Below, in pieces: positions 1 to 6,790 of a stretch of DNA of 64,000 nucleotides. The notes under the pieces were generated by a model. It was not told where the DNA came from, ran no database searches, and saw nothing but the letters and a program-made list of their open reading frames with translations. The stretch lies in NCBI RefSeq assembly GCF_003105155.1, contig NZ_QETK01000013.1, positions 1 to 64,000 of the forward strand. The letters run 5' to 3'. This stretch comes from Pseudomonas sp. SDI. Its GTDB lineage: Bacteria; Pseudomonadota; Gammaproteobacteria; Pseudomonadales; Pseudomonadaceae. Numbering within the stretch: position 1 is the first letter of the stretch; the number at the start of each line of letters is the position of its first letter. The position numbers and the translations under genes are program-made.

Positions 1-35
1 TCATCGGTGTAGTTACGGCGAGTACTTGGGTACAT
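1..35 (-). CDS. 5' end of a minus-strand gene, possibly a transposase (partial)
   Basis: An ATG at 35-33 on the minus strand is preceded by a strong GGAGG ribosome binding site five bases upstream (41-45 on the plus strand). The visible codons read M-Y-P-S-T-R-R-N-Y-T-D before the window ends. A short basic start of this kind resembles IS3-type OrfA proteins. About 100 bases upstream a GC-rich stretch (126-168) could be an insertion-sequence end. The family assignment is a guess from eleven residues; the start itself is well supported. Confidence 0.4.
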   Translation of the reverse strand, partial: MYPSTRRNYTD

Positions 36-45
36 GGCAACCTCC

Positions 46-486
46 AAGAGAGCGACTTAAGTATCGCTTCTTGGCGTCCGTTGTCACGGGACAGGCCCAG
101 TATTCCTTGGTGATAGAAAAATGAGGTTGCCCCGCCAGGATTAGTCCGGGCAGGGTCGGGGTTCACTAAATGTGGAAGCTTGCAGGGAGGCCAGTAGCCC
201 AGGGTGGTCGTGGGAGTACTCGGGTAAGGCCTCGGGCTAGCGAGGTAACGTCGGCAACGTGGGCTCGACGGTGGTTTCTGCTAGGACTGGCCCCAATTCG
301 ACGAAATCGCCTGCAGCCCAGGAACGGCGTGGCCTGTAGCTTAGCGGGTCATGGTGCTTGAGGCGCTGTTGGTCCACCCACGACAAAGACCCGGATATGC
401 GCTGGACACCTTGGGGGCCGTGTTCATGCCCTGAGCCTGTCCAGATTGCGGCTCGCGGTATCGTAGTTGGGGTTACGTGGTCGTCG
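46..486. other. gene-free stretch beside the possible insertion sequence
   Basis: About 440 bases hold no convincing gene. A 63-codon plus-strand frame at 170-361 has no ribosome binding site and an arginine-rich composition typical of chance frames in GC-rich DNA. The segment 126-168 is GC-rich and, read on the minus strand, starts GTGAACCCCGACC. It may be a terminal inverted repeat of the element whose gene starts at 35, but the other end is outside the window. Confidence 0.4.
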
Positions 487-1047
487 TCAGGCTAGTGTCT
501 CGGCGGCCTTCCTTGTTCTGAAGACGGTTGCGCGGTCTATGCCTAGGCGCCGTCCAATCTCGGTGTCCCCCAGACCCTCGGCCTTCATCGTCAGTATCTG
601 TTCCAGCAACGGCTGTCCCTTCGGCTTGCGTCCCTTGTACTTGCCCTCGCGCTTGGCCTTGTCGATGCCCTCGCGCTGACGCTCCAGCATCATCTCCCGT
701 TCGAACTGAGCAACAGACCCAAGGACATTGAGCATGAGGCGTCCGCCTGCCGTGGTGGAGTCGATGCCCATACCGAGGATGTTCAGCCCCGCGCCGATGT
801 TGTCTAGGTGCTTCAGTATCTCGCCAAGGTGGTGGACGCTCCGAGCTAGGCGGTCCAACTTCGTTACGACCAGGACGTCTCCAGGGCGTATATCGGTCAG
901 CATCCGCTCCAGCTCGGGACGAGCCGCGACGGACGAGACCTGTTCCTTGTAGATGCGTTCAGCTCCCGCTGCAGTCAGCTCCCTTTCCTGGGCTTCAAAG
1001 CCTGCCACTTGGTCCAGTGTTGAGGTGCGTGCATAGCCGATTCGCAT
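487..1047 (-). CDS. serine recombinase / resolvase, Tn3 TnpR-Hin type
   Basis: This 186-residue protein is a small serine site-specific recombinase that would cut and rejoin DNA at a res-type site. The N-terminal catalytic domain begins MRIGYARTSTLDQ, with Ser9 as the predicted nucleophile. KLDRLARS near residue 65 is the conserved arginine-containing motif of the family. A long E helix (VAQFEREMMLERQREG) leads to a C-terminal helix-turn-helix around residues 150-178 (EGLGDTEIGRRLGIDRATV). Length matches TnpR, Hin and Gin. The upstream DNA (1070-1153) has nested inverted repeats that could be its target. It is probably the resolvase of a transposon or island remnant, since no transposase is seen next to it apart from the fragment at 1-35. 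Confidence 0.93.
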   Translation of the reverse strand: MRIGYARTSTLDQVAGFEAQERELTAAGAERIYKEQVSSVAARPELERMLTDIRPGDVLVVTKLDRLARSVHHLGEILKHLDNIGAGLNILGMGIDSTTAGGRLMLNVLGSVAQFEREMMLERQREGIDKAKREGKYKGRKPKGQPLLEQILTMKAEGLGDTEIGRRLGIDRATVFRTRKAAETLA

Positions 1048-1069
1048 GTGATGGTCTCCGTTATCTGCA

Positions 1070-1153
1070 GTGTTGCATTGAAGTCTAAAGATGTTTTAAG
1101 GCTACCGTTGCAAAATATCAAAGTCAATTCTTATGCAACGATTCCTGCAACAC
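1070..1153. other. nested inverted repeats, candidate res/recombination site
   Basis: Just upstream of the resolvase start lie two nested palindromes. GTGTTGCA at 1070-1077 pairs with TGCAACAC at 1146-1153, and CGTTGCA at 1106-1112 pairs with TGCAACG at 1134-1140. All four share the core GTTGCA, as expected for repeated binding half-sites. Tn3-family resolvases act at res sites of about 100-120 bp lying directly beside tnpR, and also repress their own promoter there. The site type is inferred from position and symmetry only. Confidence 0.5.
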
Positions 1154-1462
1154 TTCCTATCGTTGCGTTGGGGCAAGGTCCATTGCAGCACTCATTGCCT
1201 CTACAGAAACTTCAGGTCCGTTGAGCCGTCGGTATCTCCTGATTGCGAGTCGAAGGGGGCCGGGTAGTGGCTTTTTCAAGAACGTAAAGGGGGAGGGGGG
1301 ATAAAGACGCGCGCCTATACATATAAAGTCGCACAGATTTTTTTGGATAAATTGTCCGCTGTATAGGGGGGATGAGCCTGGAAATGCCAGTGGGTGCTCC
1401 GCCCCGGCGTGCCTTCGTGTAACATCTCGATTCATTACATCATCAAGCATGGAAGACAAGTG
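1154..1462. other. gene-free stretch upstream of the Rap1a-type gene
   Basis: About 300 bases of moderately AT-rich sequence contain poly-G and poly-T tracts (1288-1300 and 1338-1345) but no convincing frame. Minus-strand open frames here have no plausible start site. The 3' part probably carries the promoter of the gene at 1463. Confidence 0.4.
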
Positions 1463-1846
1463 ATGATTAAAAAGCTGTTGATCGCTTCGCTGTTGTTGTC
1501 TGCAACCCAACAGGCTAACGCATTTCTCTCAACCGAATCGGTTCTTGATTGGGACGAAAAGGGGGGATCCCAGGCTTCGATGGCGCGGCTGTATCTTGGT
1601 GGTATTGCTGAAGGGTTCTGGATTTCGTCGATGGCTGGGAAAGATCGGAAAAGAGCCACGATTTGCTTCCCCGAGAGTCAAGACCTTCAGACCGAAGAGT
1701 TGCGGCTGATGGCCATGCTGTCGCTAAAAAAGGCGTTAAATAAACTGGATACTGACGAGCTAAAGGAGCAGAAGCGTTTACTTCTAGAAAATCCGGTGTC
1801 GATGAGCTTGCAACTGGTTTGGCAAGAAGAATTTCCTTGCAGTTGA
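1463..1846 (+). CDS. small secreted protein, Rap1a/Tai immunity-protein type
   Basis: A 127-residue protein with a clear Sec signal peptide (MIKKLLIASLLLSATQQANA, cleaved near residue 20). The mature part has a central YLGGIAEGFWISS segment, one internal cysteine (ICFPE) and a terminal FPCS. This layout, with a glycine-rich helix and two cysteines, the second at the very C-terminus, fits the Rap1a/Tai family of periplasmic type VI secretion immunity proteins. I chose ATG 1463 because it starts the signal peptide and follows GGAAG; the open frame extends 23 codons further upstream without coding character. No effector gene is adjacent, so it is either an orphan immunity gene or a family member with another role. 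Base composition is more AT-rich than the core genes. Confidence 0.6.
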   Translation: MIKKLLIASLLLSATQQANAFLSTESVLDWDEKGGSQASMARLYLGGIAEGFWISSMAGKDRKRATICFPESQDLQTEELRLMAMLSLKKALNKLDTDELKEQKRLLLENPVSMSLQLVWQEEFPCS

Positions 1847-2104
1847 GTGCTGCACCAGCGGCTGGCCTAGTCCTCTGATGCGAGACCAAAGCTTCGGTGG
1901 TACTCCAGATAAATACGCTGTCGCTTCGGTTCATCTGGAGATGTGGTAAATGTCGGGCTTTGTTGGTTTCCACTGGGATAAAGAGGCGGGCTCCGTTGGC
2001 TCGAATCGTATGACACTTGCCCGACAGCTCATGGTTTCGCCTCAATCAGGCATGATTTTCCTGATGTTCCAGAAGGGTAATCGAAAACTAAGTGGCGCAG
2101 AGGG

Positions 2105-2545
2105 CTAGCGTAAGTGCTTCAAGACCTCCTCGACCGACGCTAGCATGTTATTGCTTTCCCCCAGTCGGGTGAATCCCAGCTTGGTGCCAAAAGCTTTAGC
2201 ATCGAGGTTCGCTTGTTCAATGCAGATGTGGGTGTAGGGGAGGCTAGGGGCCACGCCAGTTAGAAACTGCATCAGGTCCTTGCCGTAGCCCCTGCGTTTC
2301 TGTGTGAAGCCAATCCGTGAAACTACTAGTGTATTGCTTTCCCAGTCTAGGGCGGAGGGCGGAGTGACGCGGAAGTACAGGTCGTACTTGGCCGTTTTTG
2401 CACAGACTGTACAAGGAGATATTCCAAGGGTTACTGCAGGTCGCTTGTAGCTGAATGCTTCTTTCAGATACTCCGTTAGGAGCACAGCGAAGGTGTGGGT
2501 CCGATCTTCGGCCTTCAGCATGTCTTCTGTGGTGTGCATGGGCAT
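2105..2545 (-). CDS. GNAT-family N-acetyltransferase (orphan)
   Basis: A 146-residue protein ending in a GNAT core. The segment RIGFTQKRRGYGKDLMQFL (about residues 75-95) contains the acetyl-CoA pyrophosphate-binding R-R-G-Y-G loop, followed by an IEQANLDAKAFGTKLGF segment typical of motif B. The N-terminal part (residues 1-60) has two cysteines (PCTVC) and is not recognised. An alternative start two codons in, at 2539, has better spacing to AGGT. The substrate cannot be told. It lies alone in the AT-richer segment near the resolvase, so it is probably cargo of the mobile region. Confidence 0.7.
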   Translation of the reverse strand: MPMHTTEDMLKAEDRTHTFAVLLTEYLKEAFSYKRPAVTLGISPCTVCAKTAKYDLYFRVTPPSALDWESNTLVVSRIGFTQKRRGYGKDLMQFLTGVAPSLPYTHICIEQANLDAKAFGTKLGFTRLGESNNMLASVEEVLKHLR

Positions 2546-2647
2546 ACCTAGGTGTCCATTGTTGATATAGACCGTTGTACCAATTAGTGCCCTGGCTTGT
2601 CTCTCAAGTGGTACAAAAGGGGGGCAAAAAGGTGATACAAGAAGCCT

Positions 2648-2678
2648 TGCAAGGATGCACGGGTAGTCGCGTACAATG
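2648..2678 (+). promoter_or_regulatory. candidate promoter upstream of ffs
   Basis: A TTGCAA box (2648-2653) and a strong TACAAT -10 box (2673-2678) are separated by 19 bases. The -10 is near consensus but the spacing is long. Transcription would start near 2685, about 95 bases before the mature 4.5S RNA, so either there is a processed leader or a closer promoter exists. Confidence 0.4.
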
Positions 2679-2779
2679 AGTCAGTTTTCTATCTTCCGTG
2701 TGGAAAGTGAAAGGCCCGTACAGAAGCGGCAACGTCCTGCCAAAGGCTCTAAACCAGGCTTGATGAGCCGCGTAGTGGT

Positions 2780-2888
2780 GGCCCCATCGGTCCCCCCGCA
2801 ACGATTACCCGTCAACCTGGTCAGGCCCGGAAGGGAGCAGCCATAGCGGGAACATCGTGTGCCGGGGTGTGGCTGGTGGGGTTGCCTC
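2780..2888 (+). ncRNA. ffs: 4.5S RNA of the signal recognition particle
   Basis: The core motif around 2813-2863 (AACCTGGTCAGGCCCGGAAGG, GCAGCC, then GTGTGCCGGGGTGTGGCTGGTGG) is the diagnostic SRP RNA apical hairpin: a GGAA tetraloop and the asymmetric loop that binds Ffh. The ends GGCCCCATC and GGTGGGGTTGCC can pair to close the long hairpin. With Ffh it targets nascent membrane proteins to SecYEG. Ends are estimated to within a few bases. In Pseudomonas this gene normally lies near dnaX, which here is about 17.7 kb away. Confidence 0.92.
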
Positions 2889-2978
2889 CATCTACTCTCC
2901 CGAATTTTATTTTCTCCAAGCGAGCAGTCGCCTGGCGATTTTTGCTGTCCGTAGGTTTTGTGTCGGGCAGCTCTGGCT

Positions 2979-3025
2979 CATCGCCGGCAACGTCGAGTCG
3001 TCGCACCGCGGCTCCCACAGGTGAA
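2979..3025. repeat. 47-bp dispersed repeat, copy 1
   Basis: CATCGCCGGCAACGTCGAGT through CCCACAGGTGAA recurs at 3775-3821 with a single C/T difference. Its ends (ATCGCCGGCAA and CTCCCACAGG) match the outer parts of Pseudomonas REP sequences, but the middle is unusual (GTCGAGTCGTCGCACCGCGG). The two copies bracket the C4 RNA and the DUF6124-type gene. The surrounding stretch 2889-3200 has no gene. Confidence 0.8.
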
Positions 3026-3254
3026 TGCTGAGGCTGCACTTTAGATGACTGCTGGTGCCCCGCACCAGATCGCAGGCAAGCCAGCGCCTACACGAAGGTT
3101 TGGCTTACCTGCGGGAGCTGCCTTGCCAGCGATGAGGCCCGCCGGTCTGAAACGATTTCTGCCTTGAAGGTTCTGCTATGGGCCGTTACTCTGCCGCAGT
3201 CGCTGTCAATCCAGCGACCGGGTTTGGTAGCCCGGCAAATAATCAAGGCGCACA

Positions 3255-3286
3255 AGCGCCCCATCCAATGAGCTGGCGCTTTTTTT
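3255..3286 (+). terminator. rho-independent terminator upstream of the C4 RNA
   Basis: AGCGCC (3255-3260) pairs with GGCGCT (3275-3280) and is followed by a run of seven T residues. The sequence before it (GGTTTGGTAGCCCGG, then AATAATCAAGG) resembles the C4 target region at 3391-3428, so this may end an earlier or duplicated copy of the same regulatory unit. Confidence 0.6.
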
Positions 3287-3302
3287 GTGCCTGCAAAATT
3301 GT

Positions 3303-3386
3303 GTTATGGCGGCTGTGCGTGGGGCGCCCCCGTGCGCGCCGGGTTCCTTGATTCCCGGTCTACCAACCTGCGTACAGCCGCCACCT
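3303..3386 (+). ncRNA. C4-type antisense RNA
   Basis: An outer stem pairs TGGCGGCTGTGCG (3307-3319) with CGTACAGCCGCCA (3371-3383). Inside it is the hairpin CCGGG-TTCCTTGATT-CCCGG (3339-3358). Three segments are complementary to the downstream leader: the TCCTTGATT loop to AATCAAGGA (3420-3428, the ribosome binding site), AGCCGCCAC (3376-3384) to GTGGCGGCT (3406-3414), and CTACCAA (3360-3366) to TTGGTAG near 3393. This architecture is that of phage P1/P7 C4 RNA, which blocks translation and promotes termination of the gene behind it. The family name is recalled; the pairings are seen directly. Confidence 0.7.
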
Positions 3387-3405
3387 ATTCGTTTGGTAGC
3401 GATGT

Positions 3406-3428
3406 GTGGCGGCTCCACCAATCAAGGA
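3406..3428 (+). promoter_or_regulatory. ribosome binding region targeted by the C4-type RNA
   Basis: GTGGCGGCT (3406-3414) and AATCAAGGA (3420-3428) are the two sense segments complementary to the upstream antisense RNA. The second contains the AAGGAG ribosome binding site of the ATG at 3437, so pairing would occlude translation initiation. Confidence 0.65.
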
Positions 3429-3436
3429 GCTGCACA

Positions 3437-3745
3437 ATGATAAAAATCGTTCCTGACCCACCCCTCGGCAATACCTTGCCCACCACTGCACACGCGACCT
3501 TTGGCTCCTGCTCTGGCAGCCATGCACCGCTGTTCGCCGTCAGAGAAGGCGTCGATATGGAGGATGCCCTGGTACACATCTCGGTGCTGGTCAAGGCAGC
3601 CTATGAAACTAATGTTCAAGCGTGTGAGAAGGCTGGCGATGAGCTTCGGGGCTTGCTTTGGGCGGGCCAGCACTCGCTGGAGATGGCCAAGGCGTTGACC
3701 GATGCAGTGCTGGATGGGGTTGAGGCGCGGCAGGTGAAACCGTAG
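3437..3745 (+). CDS. small DUF6124/DUF3077-type protein
   Basis: A 102-residue protein starting MIKIVPDPPL. It begins with a proline-rich segment and continues as a helical domain (about residues 38-95: EDALVHISVLVKAAYET and a second helix, LLWAGQHSLEMAKALTDAV). This matches the short Pseudomonas proteins annotated DUF6124 or DUF3077, which occur in many copies per genome. Function is unknown. The start is fixed by AAGGAGC seven bases upstream and by the leader organisation. Translation is probably controlled by the C4-type RNA at 3303-3386. Confidence 0.8.
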   Translation: MIKIVPDPPLGNTLPTTAHATFGSCSGSHAPLFAVREGVDMEDALVHISVLVKAAYETNVQACEKAGDELRGLLWAGQHSLEMAKALTDAVLDGVEARQVKP

Positions 3746-3774
3746 TCGCCTGCCGTGGGGCCGCCGATGCGGCC

Positions 3775-3821
3775 CATCGCCGGCAACGTCGAGTCGTCGC
3801 ACCGCGGTTCCCACAGGTGAA
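3775..3821. repeat. 47-bp dispersed repeat, copy 2
   Basis: Identical to 2979-3025 except for one C to T change, in the same orientation. It lies 30 bases after the DUF6124-type stop codon. Together the two copies form a direct repeat around a segment of about 750 bp. Confidence 0.8.
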
Positions 3822-3931
3822 GTGCGGTGCCTTCTTGTGGGATGGCGGTCGCCGCCATAGCCATCGATCCCACCGCCGTGGCGAGGTAAGCTCCCCCCAC
3901 CAGGATCAACTGCAATCGCCAAGGATATCCC

Positions 3932-4921
3932 CTGAACGCCACCCGCAATCGCCGCCAGTTCCTCCAGTTCGCCGCCAGTCTGCCCGTGCTGGCCGCTATC
4001 GCCAGCCTGCCCGGCTGCGCCCGGCAACCGCGCCTCGACGCCAGCTTCCTCCAGCTGTGGAAAAGCCACTTCCAGCTCACCCGCGAACAATGGCAGCAAC
4101 GCATGCACGCCATGCGCGAGCTCGGCTGCAAGGAAGTCCTCCTGCAATGGGTCGGCCTGCACGGCGGCCGCGACCCCGACTGGCTGCTGCCCGATGCCGT
4201 CATGCAAACCCTCCTCGACAGCGCCGACCAGCAAGGCCTGCGCGTGCGCATCGGCCTGCCGTACGACAACAGCTGGTGGCAAGCCCTCGCCGCCAAGGAC
4301 AGCGCCACCGAAGCCAGCTTTTTCGTCCGCTCCAGCGCCAGCGCCAGTCGCTACATGCGCGAAGCGCGCTGGTCGCAACACCGGCGCTTCGCCGGCTGGT
4401 ACATCCCCTACGAACTCGAGCAGTACCACTGGGCCGAGCCGGCCCGCCAGCAGCGCCTGGCCACCTGGCTGGCCGGCCTGTCCGAGGTGTCGCAACAAGC
4501 CGGCCACGGCGTCCCGGCGATCTCCACCTATTTCAGTACCCTCGACACCCAGGGCTCGCTGGTGCAGCTCTGGCAAACCCTGCTCGACCGCACGCAACTG
4601 CGGCCCATGGTCCAGGACGGGGTCGGTGTGGCCGGCTGGCCGAACATCCAGGCCATCGAACCGCTGCTGCTCTACCTGCGCCAACGCCAGGCTACCTTCG
4701 ATGTGATTGTCGAGCTGTTCGAGCAACTACCGTCGGAGAAAAACGACGGCAGCGATTTCAAGGCCCGCTCGGCCGACTTCGCCCGTGTGAAGCGCCAACT
4801 GGAATGGGCCGACACCACCGGCGCCGAGCAGGTGGTGGCCTTCGCGGTCGACCCTTGGGCCTTCGGTAGCGACCCGCAAACACAACGTCTGCGCCGCGAA
4901 TGGCTGCGCGCGCGGAGCTGA
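3932..4921 (+). CDS. Tat-type lipoprotein with a DUF4434 (glycosidase-like) domain
   Basis: The mature protein (ELGCKEVLLQWVGLHG, then LLDSADQQGLRVRIGLPYD and GWYIPYELEQYHW) looks like the TIM-barrel DUF4434 family, related to glycoside hydrolases. The tract GWYIPYE could hold active-site residues. No ATG, GTG or TTG gives a sensible N-terminus. A CTG at 3932 preceded by AAGGA would encode MNATRNRRQFLQF, a twin-arginine motif, followed by a hydrophobic stretch and the lipobox SLPGC (Cys29). That gives 329 residues and a Tat-exported lipoprotein. The first GTG, at 3986, would cut the signal in half. It converges on the exopolysaccharide operon, where synthase-type loci usually carry a polymer hydrolase, so a role in trimming that polymer is a reasonable inference. 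Confidence 0.75.
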   Translation: MNATRNRRQFLQFAASLPVLAAIASLPGCARQPRLDASFLQLWKSHFQLTREQWQQRMHAMRELGCKEVLLQWVGLHGGRDPDWLLPDAVMQTLLDSADQQGLRVRIGLPYDNSWWQALAAKDSATEASFFVRSSASASRYMREARWSQHRRFAGWYIPYELEQYHWAEPARQQRLATWLAGLSEVSQQAGHGVPAISTYFSTLDTQGSLVQLWQTLLDRTQLRPMVQDGVGVAGWPNIQAIEPLLLYLRQRQATFDVIVELFEQLPSEKNDGSDFKARSADFARVKRQLEWADTTGAEQVVAFAVDPWAFGSDPQTQRLRREWLRARS

Positions 4922-4991
4922 TCCAGCTGGTATTTCTAGCAGTAGCTGGAAGATTTGTCGGGGAGTAAGGCCGGCCCTTTTTTGCCGTTGC

Positions 4992-6119
4992 TCAAAGCGC
5001 CCGCCCGATGATCTCGCGCATGATTTCGCTGGTGCCGCCGAAAATCCGCAACGCCCGCGCATCGGCCCAGGCCCGGCCGATGCCGTATTCGCTGCTGTAG
5101 CCATAGCCGCCATACAGCTGCAGCAAATCGTCGAGAATCTGCCCCTGCATTTCGCTGGCATTGAGCTTGGCCATGGCCGCCACCACCGGGTCGAGCGTGC
5201 CGGCCATCAGCTGGCGCACGCAATCGTCGAGGAACACCCGCAGCATGTGCAGGCGCGCCTGTGCATCGGCCAAGGTGAAGCGGTTGCTCTGGTGATCGAT
5301 TACCCGCTTGCCGAACACCTTGCGCTCGCGGGTGTAAGCCTTGGTCTGCTCCAGCATGCCTTCGGCCGACGCCGCCGCGCGCAAGGCAATTGCCAGGCGC
5401 TCGCGGGCCAGTTCGCGGCCCAGGTACTCGAAGCCGGCATTGGCTTCGCCCAGCAAGCAATCGACCGGCAGACGCACCTCGTCGAAGAACAGCTCGCAGG
5501 TGTCCTGCGCATGCTGGCCGATCTTGCGCAGCGCCGGGCCTTTGCTGAACCCGGGCAGCCCTTCCTCTACACAGAACAGCGACAGCCCGCGCGCGCCCAG
5601 CTCTGGTTCGGTGCTGGCGACCACAATCACCAGCCCGGCGTTGACGCCGTTGGTGATGAAGGTTTTCTGCCCGCTCAGCACATAGTGCTCGCCATCGCGT
5701 ACCGCGCGGGTGCGGATGGCCTTGAGGTCGCTGCCGGCGCCAGGCTCGGTCATGGCGATGGCACCGATCAGCTCGCCGGCGGCCATTTTCGCTAGCCAGC
5801 GGTCTTTCTGCACGGTGCTGCCGAGGTTGAGCAGGTACGGCGCGACCATGTCGGAGTGAATCGAGAAACCGATACCCAGGCAGTTGGCGCGTGCCAGTTC
5901 CTCGATCACCACCACGGCATGCCCGAAGTCGCCATCGGCGCCATAGGGTGCCGGTAGCGCCGAGTTCAGCAGGCCCTGGGCGCCGGCTTCGCGCCACAGT
6001 GCGCGGGGGGTCACCCCAGCCGCTTCCCAGGCAGCGTAATGCGGCAGGATGCGCTCGTTGATGAAGCGCTGGACCTGGTCGCGGAACAGCAGGTGGTCGT
6101 CGCGGAAAATCGTGCGCAT
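4992..6119 (-). CDS. acyl-CoA-dehydrogenase-like flavoenzyme of the exopolysaccharide operon
   Basis: A full-length 375-residue acyl-CoA dehydrogenase fold. It has the FAD-binding AMTEPGAGSD segment (about 122-131), the FITNG segment and the C-terminal LYGGYGYSSEYGIGRAWAD signature. The usual catalytic glutamate of the IYEGT motif is replaced by glycine (FGGTSE, 360-365). A glutamate at 253 (ASAEGMLEQT) sits where long-chain and isovaleryl enzymes keep theirs, so the protein should be active. It starts eight bases after the AlgF-like gene and is the last gene of the operon. Standing with a free adenylation enzyme and a carrier protein, it may oxidise an aminoacyl group on the carrier, as PltE/RedW-type enzymes do to prolyl carriers. 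A plain beta-oxidation enzyme is the alternative. Confidence 0.85.
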   Translation of the reverse strand: MRTIFRDDHLLFRDQVQRFINERILPHYAAWEAAGVTPRALWREAGAQGLLNSALPAPYGADGDFGHAVVVIEELARANCLGIGFSIHSDMVAPYLLNLGSTVQKDRWLAKMAAGELIGAIAMTEPGAGSDLKAIRTRAVRDGEHYVLSGQKTFITNGVNAGLVIVVASTEPELGARGLSLFCVEEGLPGFSKGPALRKIGQHAQDTCELFFDEVRLPVDCLLGEANAGFEYLGRELARERLAIALRAAASAEGMLEQTKAYTRERKVFGKRVIDHQSNRFTLADAQARLHMLRVFLDDCVRQLMAGTLDPVVAAMAKLNASEMQGQILDDLLQLYGGYGYSSEYGIGRAWADARALRIFGGTSEIMREIIGRAL

Positions 6120-6127
6120 GGGCAGGC

Positions 6128-6790
6128 CTATGGGCGGTAAGCGTCGGTGCGGCTCAGCTCGCCGCGCAGCACCGGCTTGGCCGCACTGCCGGTGAGGAAC
6201 AGCGAATAGTGGTCGCCTGGCTGCAACGGCGGCAGTTGCCAGGCCGGGCTCGTTGTTTCGCCGCAGCCTGCCGTCAGCAGCGCGCTGACCGGGTTGATCA
6301 GGCGCGCGTCGGTGTTGGCCGGGCCCACCGCTTCGAACAGCGTCGGCCCAGGCGCGGCCACCTGCAACGTGCCGGAAGGGCAGTCGCTAGCGAGGTTGTA
6401 GAAGCGCAACTCGGCCTTGAGACCGTCTTCGCCGCTGGCCACATCCTTGATCAGCAGCAGCTTGTCGGCGTGGGCGATCAGCGTGTTGAAGCTGTCCGGG
6501 GTTACGCTCAGCTCGCCAAGCAGCTTGCCGTTGACCTTGATCGAGAAGTGCTCGCCGCCCTTGACGATGGCGTAGCGGCTGGCCACATACGTGGGGCCCA
6601 CCGTCTGCACGTCGGCGCTGGCGACCTGCACCTTGATCGGTGTGCTGGCCGGGTTCAGCACCCGGACGAACGCCGAGCCGGCCGGTGGCTTGGGCGCATA
6701 CAGTTGCGCCAGCACGCCCTCGGCCTGGGCGCTGCCGCTCAGGCAGGCCCCCAGCAGCAGGACGGCGCGCAGGGTTGAGACAGGCTTCAT
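6128..6790 (-). CDS. AlgF-like periplasmic polysaccharide-acylation protein
   Basis: A 220-residue exported protein with a signal peptide (VLLLGACLSGSAQA, cleavage near residue 23). The mature start AEGVLAQLYAPKPPAGSAFVRVLNP resembles AlgF, whose mature form begins ALYGP.AP.GS.FVR. Two beta-rich repeats follow, with an LRFYNLASDCPSG segment and a cysteine pair (C136 region and AGCGE). AlgF is an accessory subunit of alginate O-acetylation. Its start overlaps the stop of the adenylation gene (ATGA), so the two are translationally coupled. Here it probably helps pass the acyl group to the polymer in the periplasm. The family is assigned from the N-terminal motif and the neighbourhood. Confidence 0.7.
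   Translation of the reverse strand: MKPVSTLRAVLLLGACLSGSAQAEGVLAQLYAPKPPAGSAFVRVLNPASTPIKVQVASADVQTVGPTYVASRYAIVKGGEHFSIKVNGKLLGELSVTPDSFNTLIAHADKLLLIKDVASGEDGLKAELRFYNLASDCPSGTLQVAAPGPTLFEAVGPANTDARLINPVSALLTAGCGETTSPAWQLPPLQPGDHYSLFLTGSAAKPVLRGELSRTDAYRP

Noticed and set aside
170..361. 63-codon frame near the left end
   Set aside because: It has no ribosome binding site, an arginine-rich random composition and no recognised motif.
2677..2850. A 57-codon plus-strand frame running into ffs
   Set aside because: Its ATG overlaps the TACAAT promoter box and it has no ribosome binding site, so it cannot be translated from that promoter.
2546..3430. tRNA gene next to ffs as an integration site
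   Set aside because: No cloverleaf, T-loop GTTCGA-type motif or CCA end was seen in this segment or elsewhere in the window.
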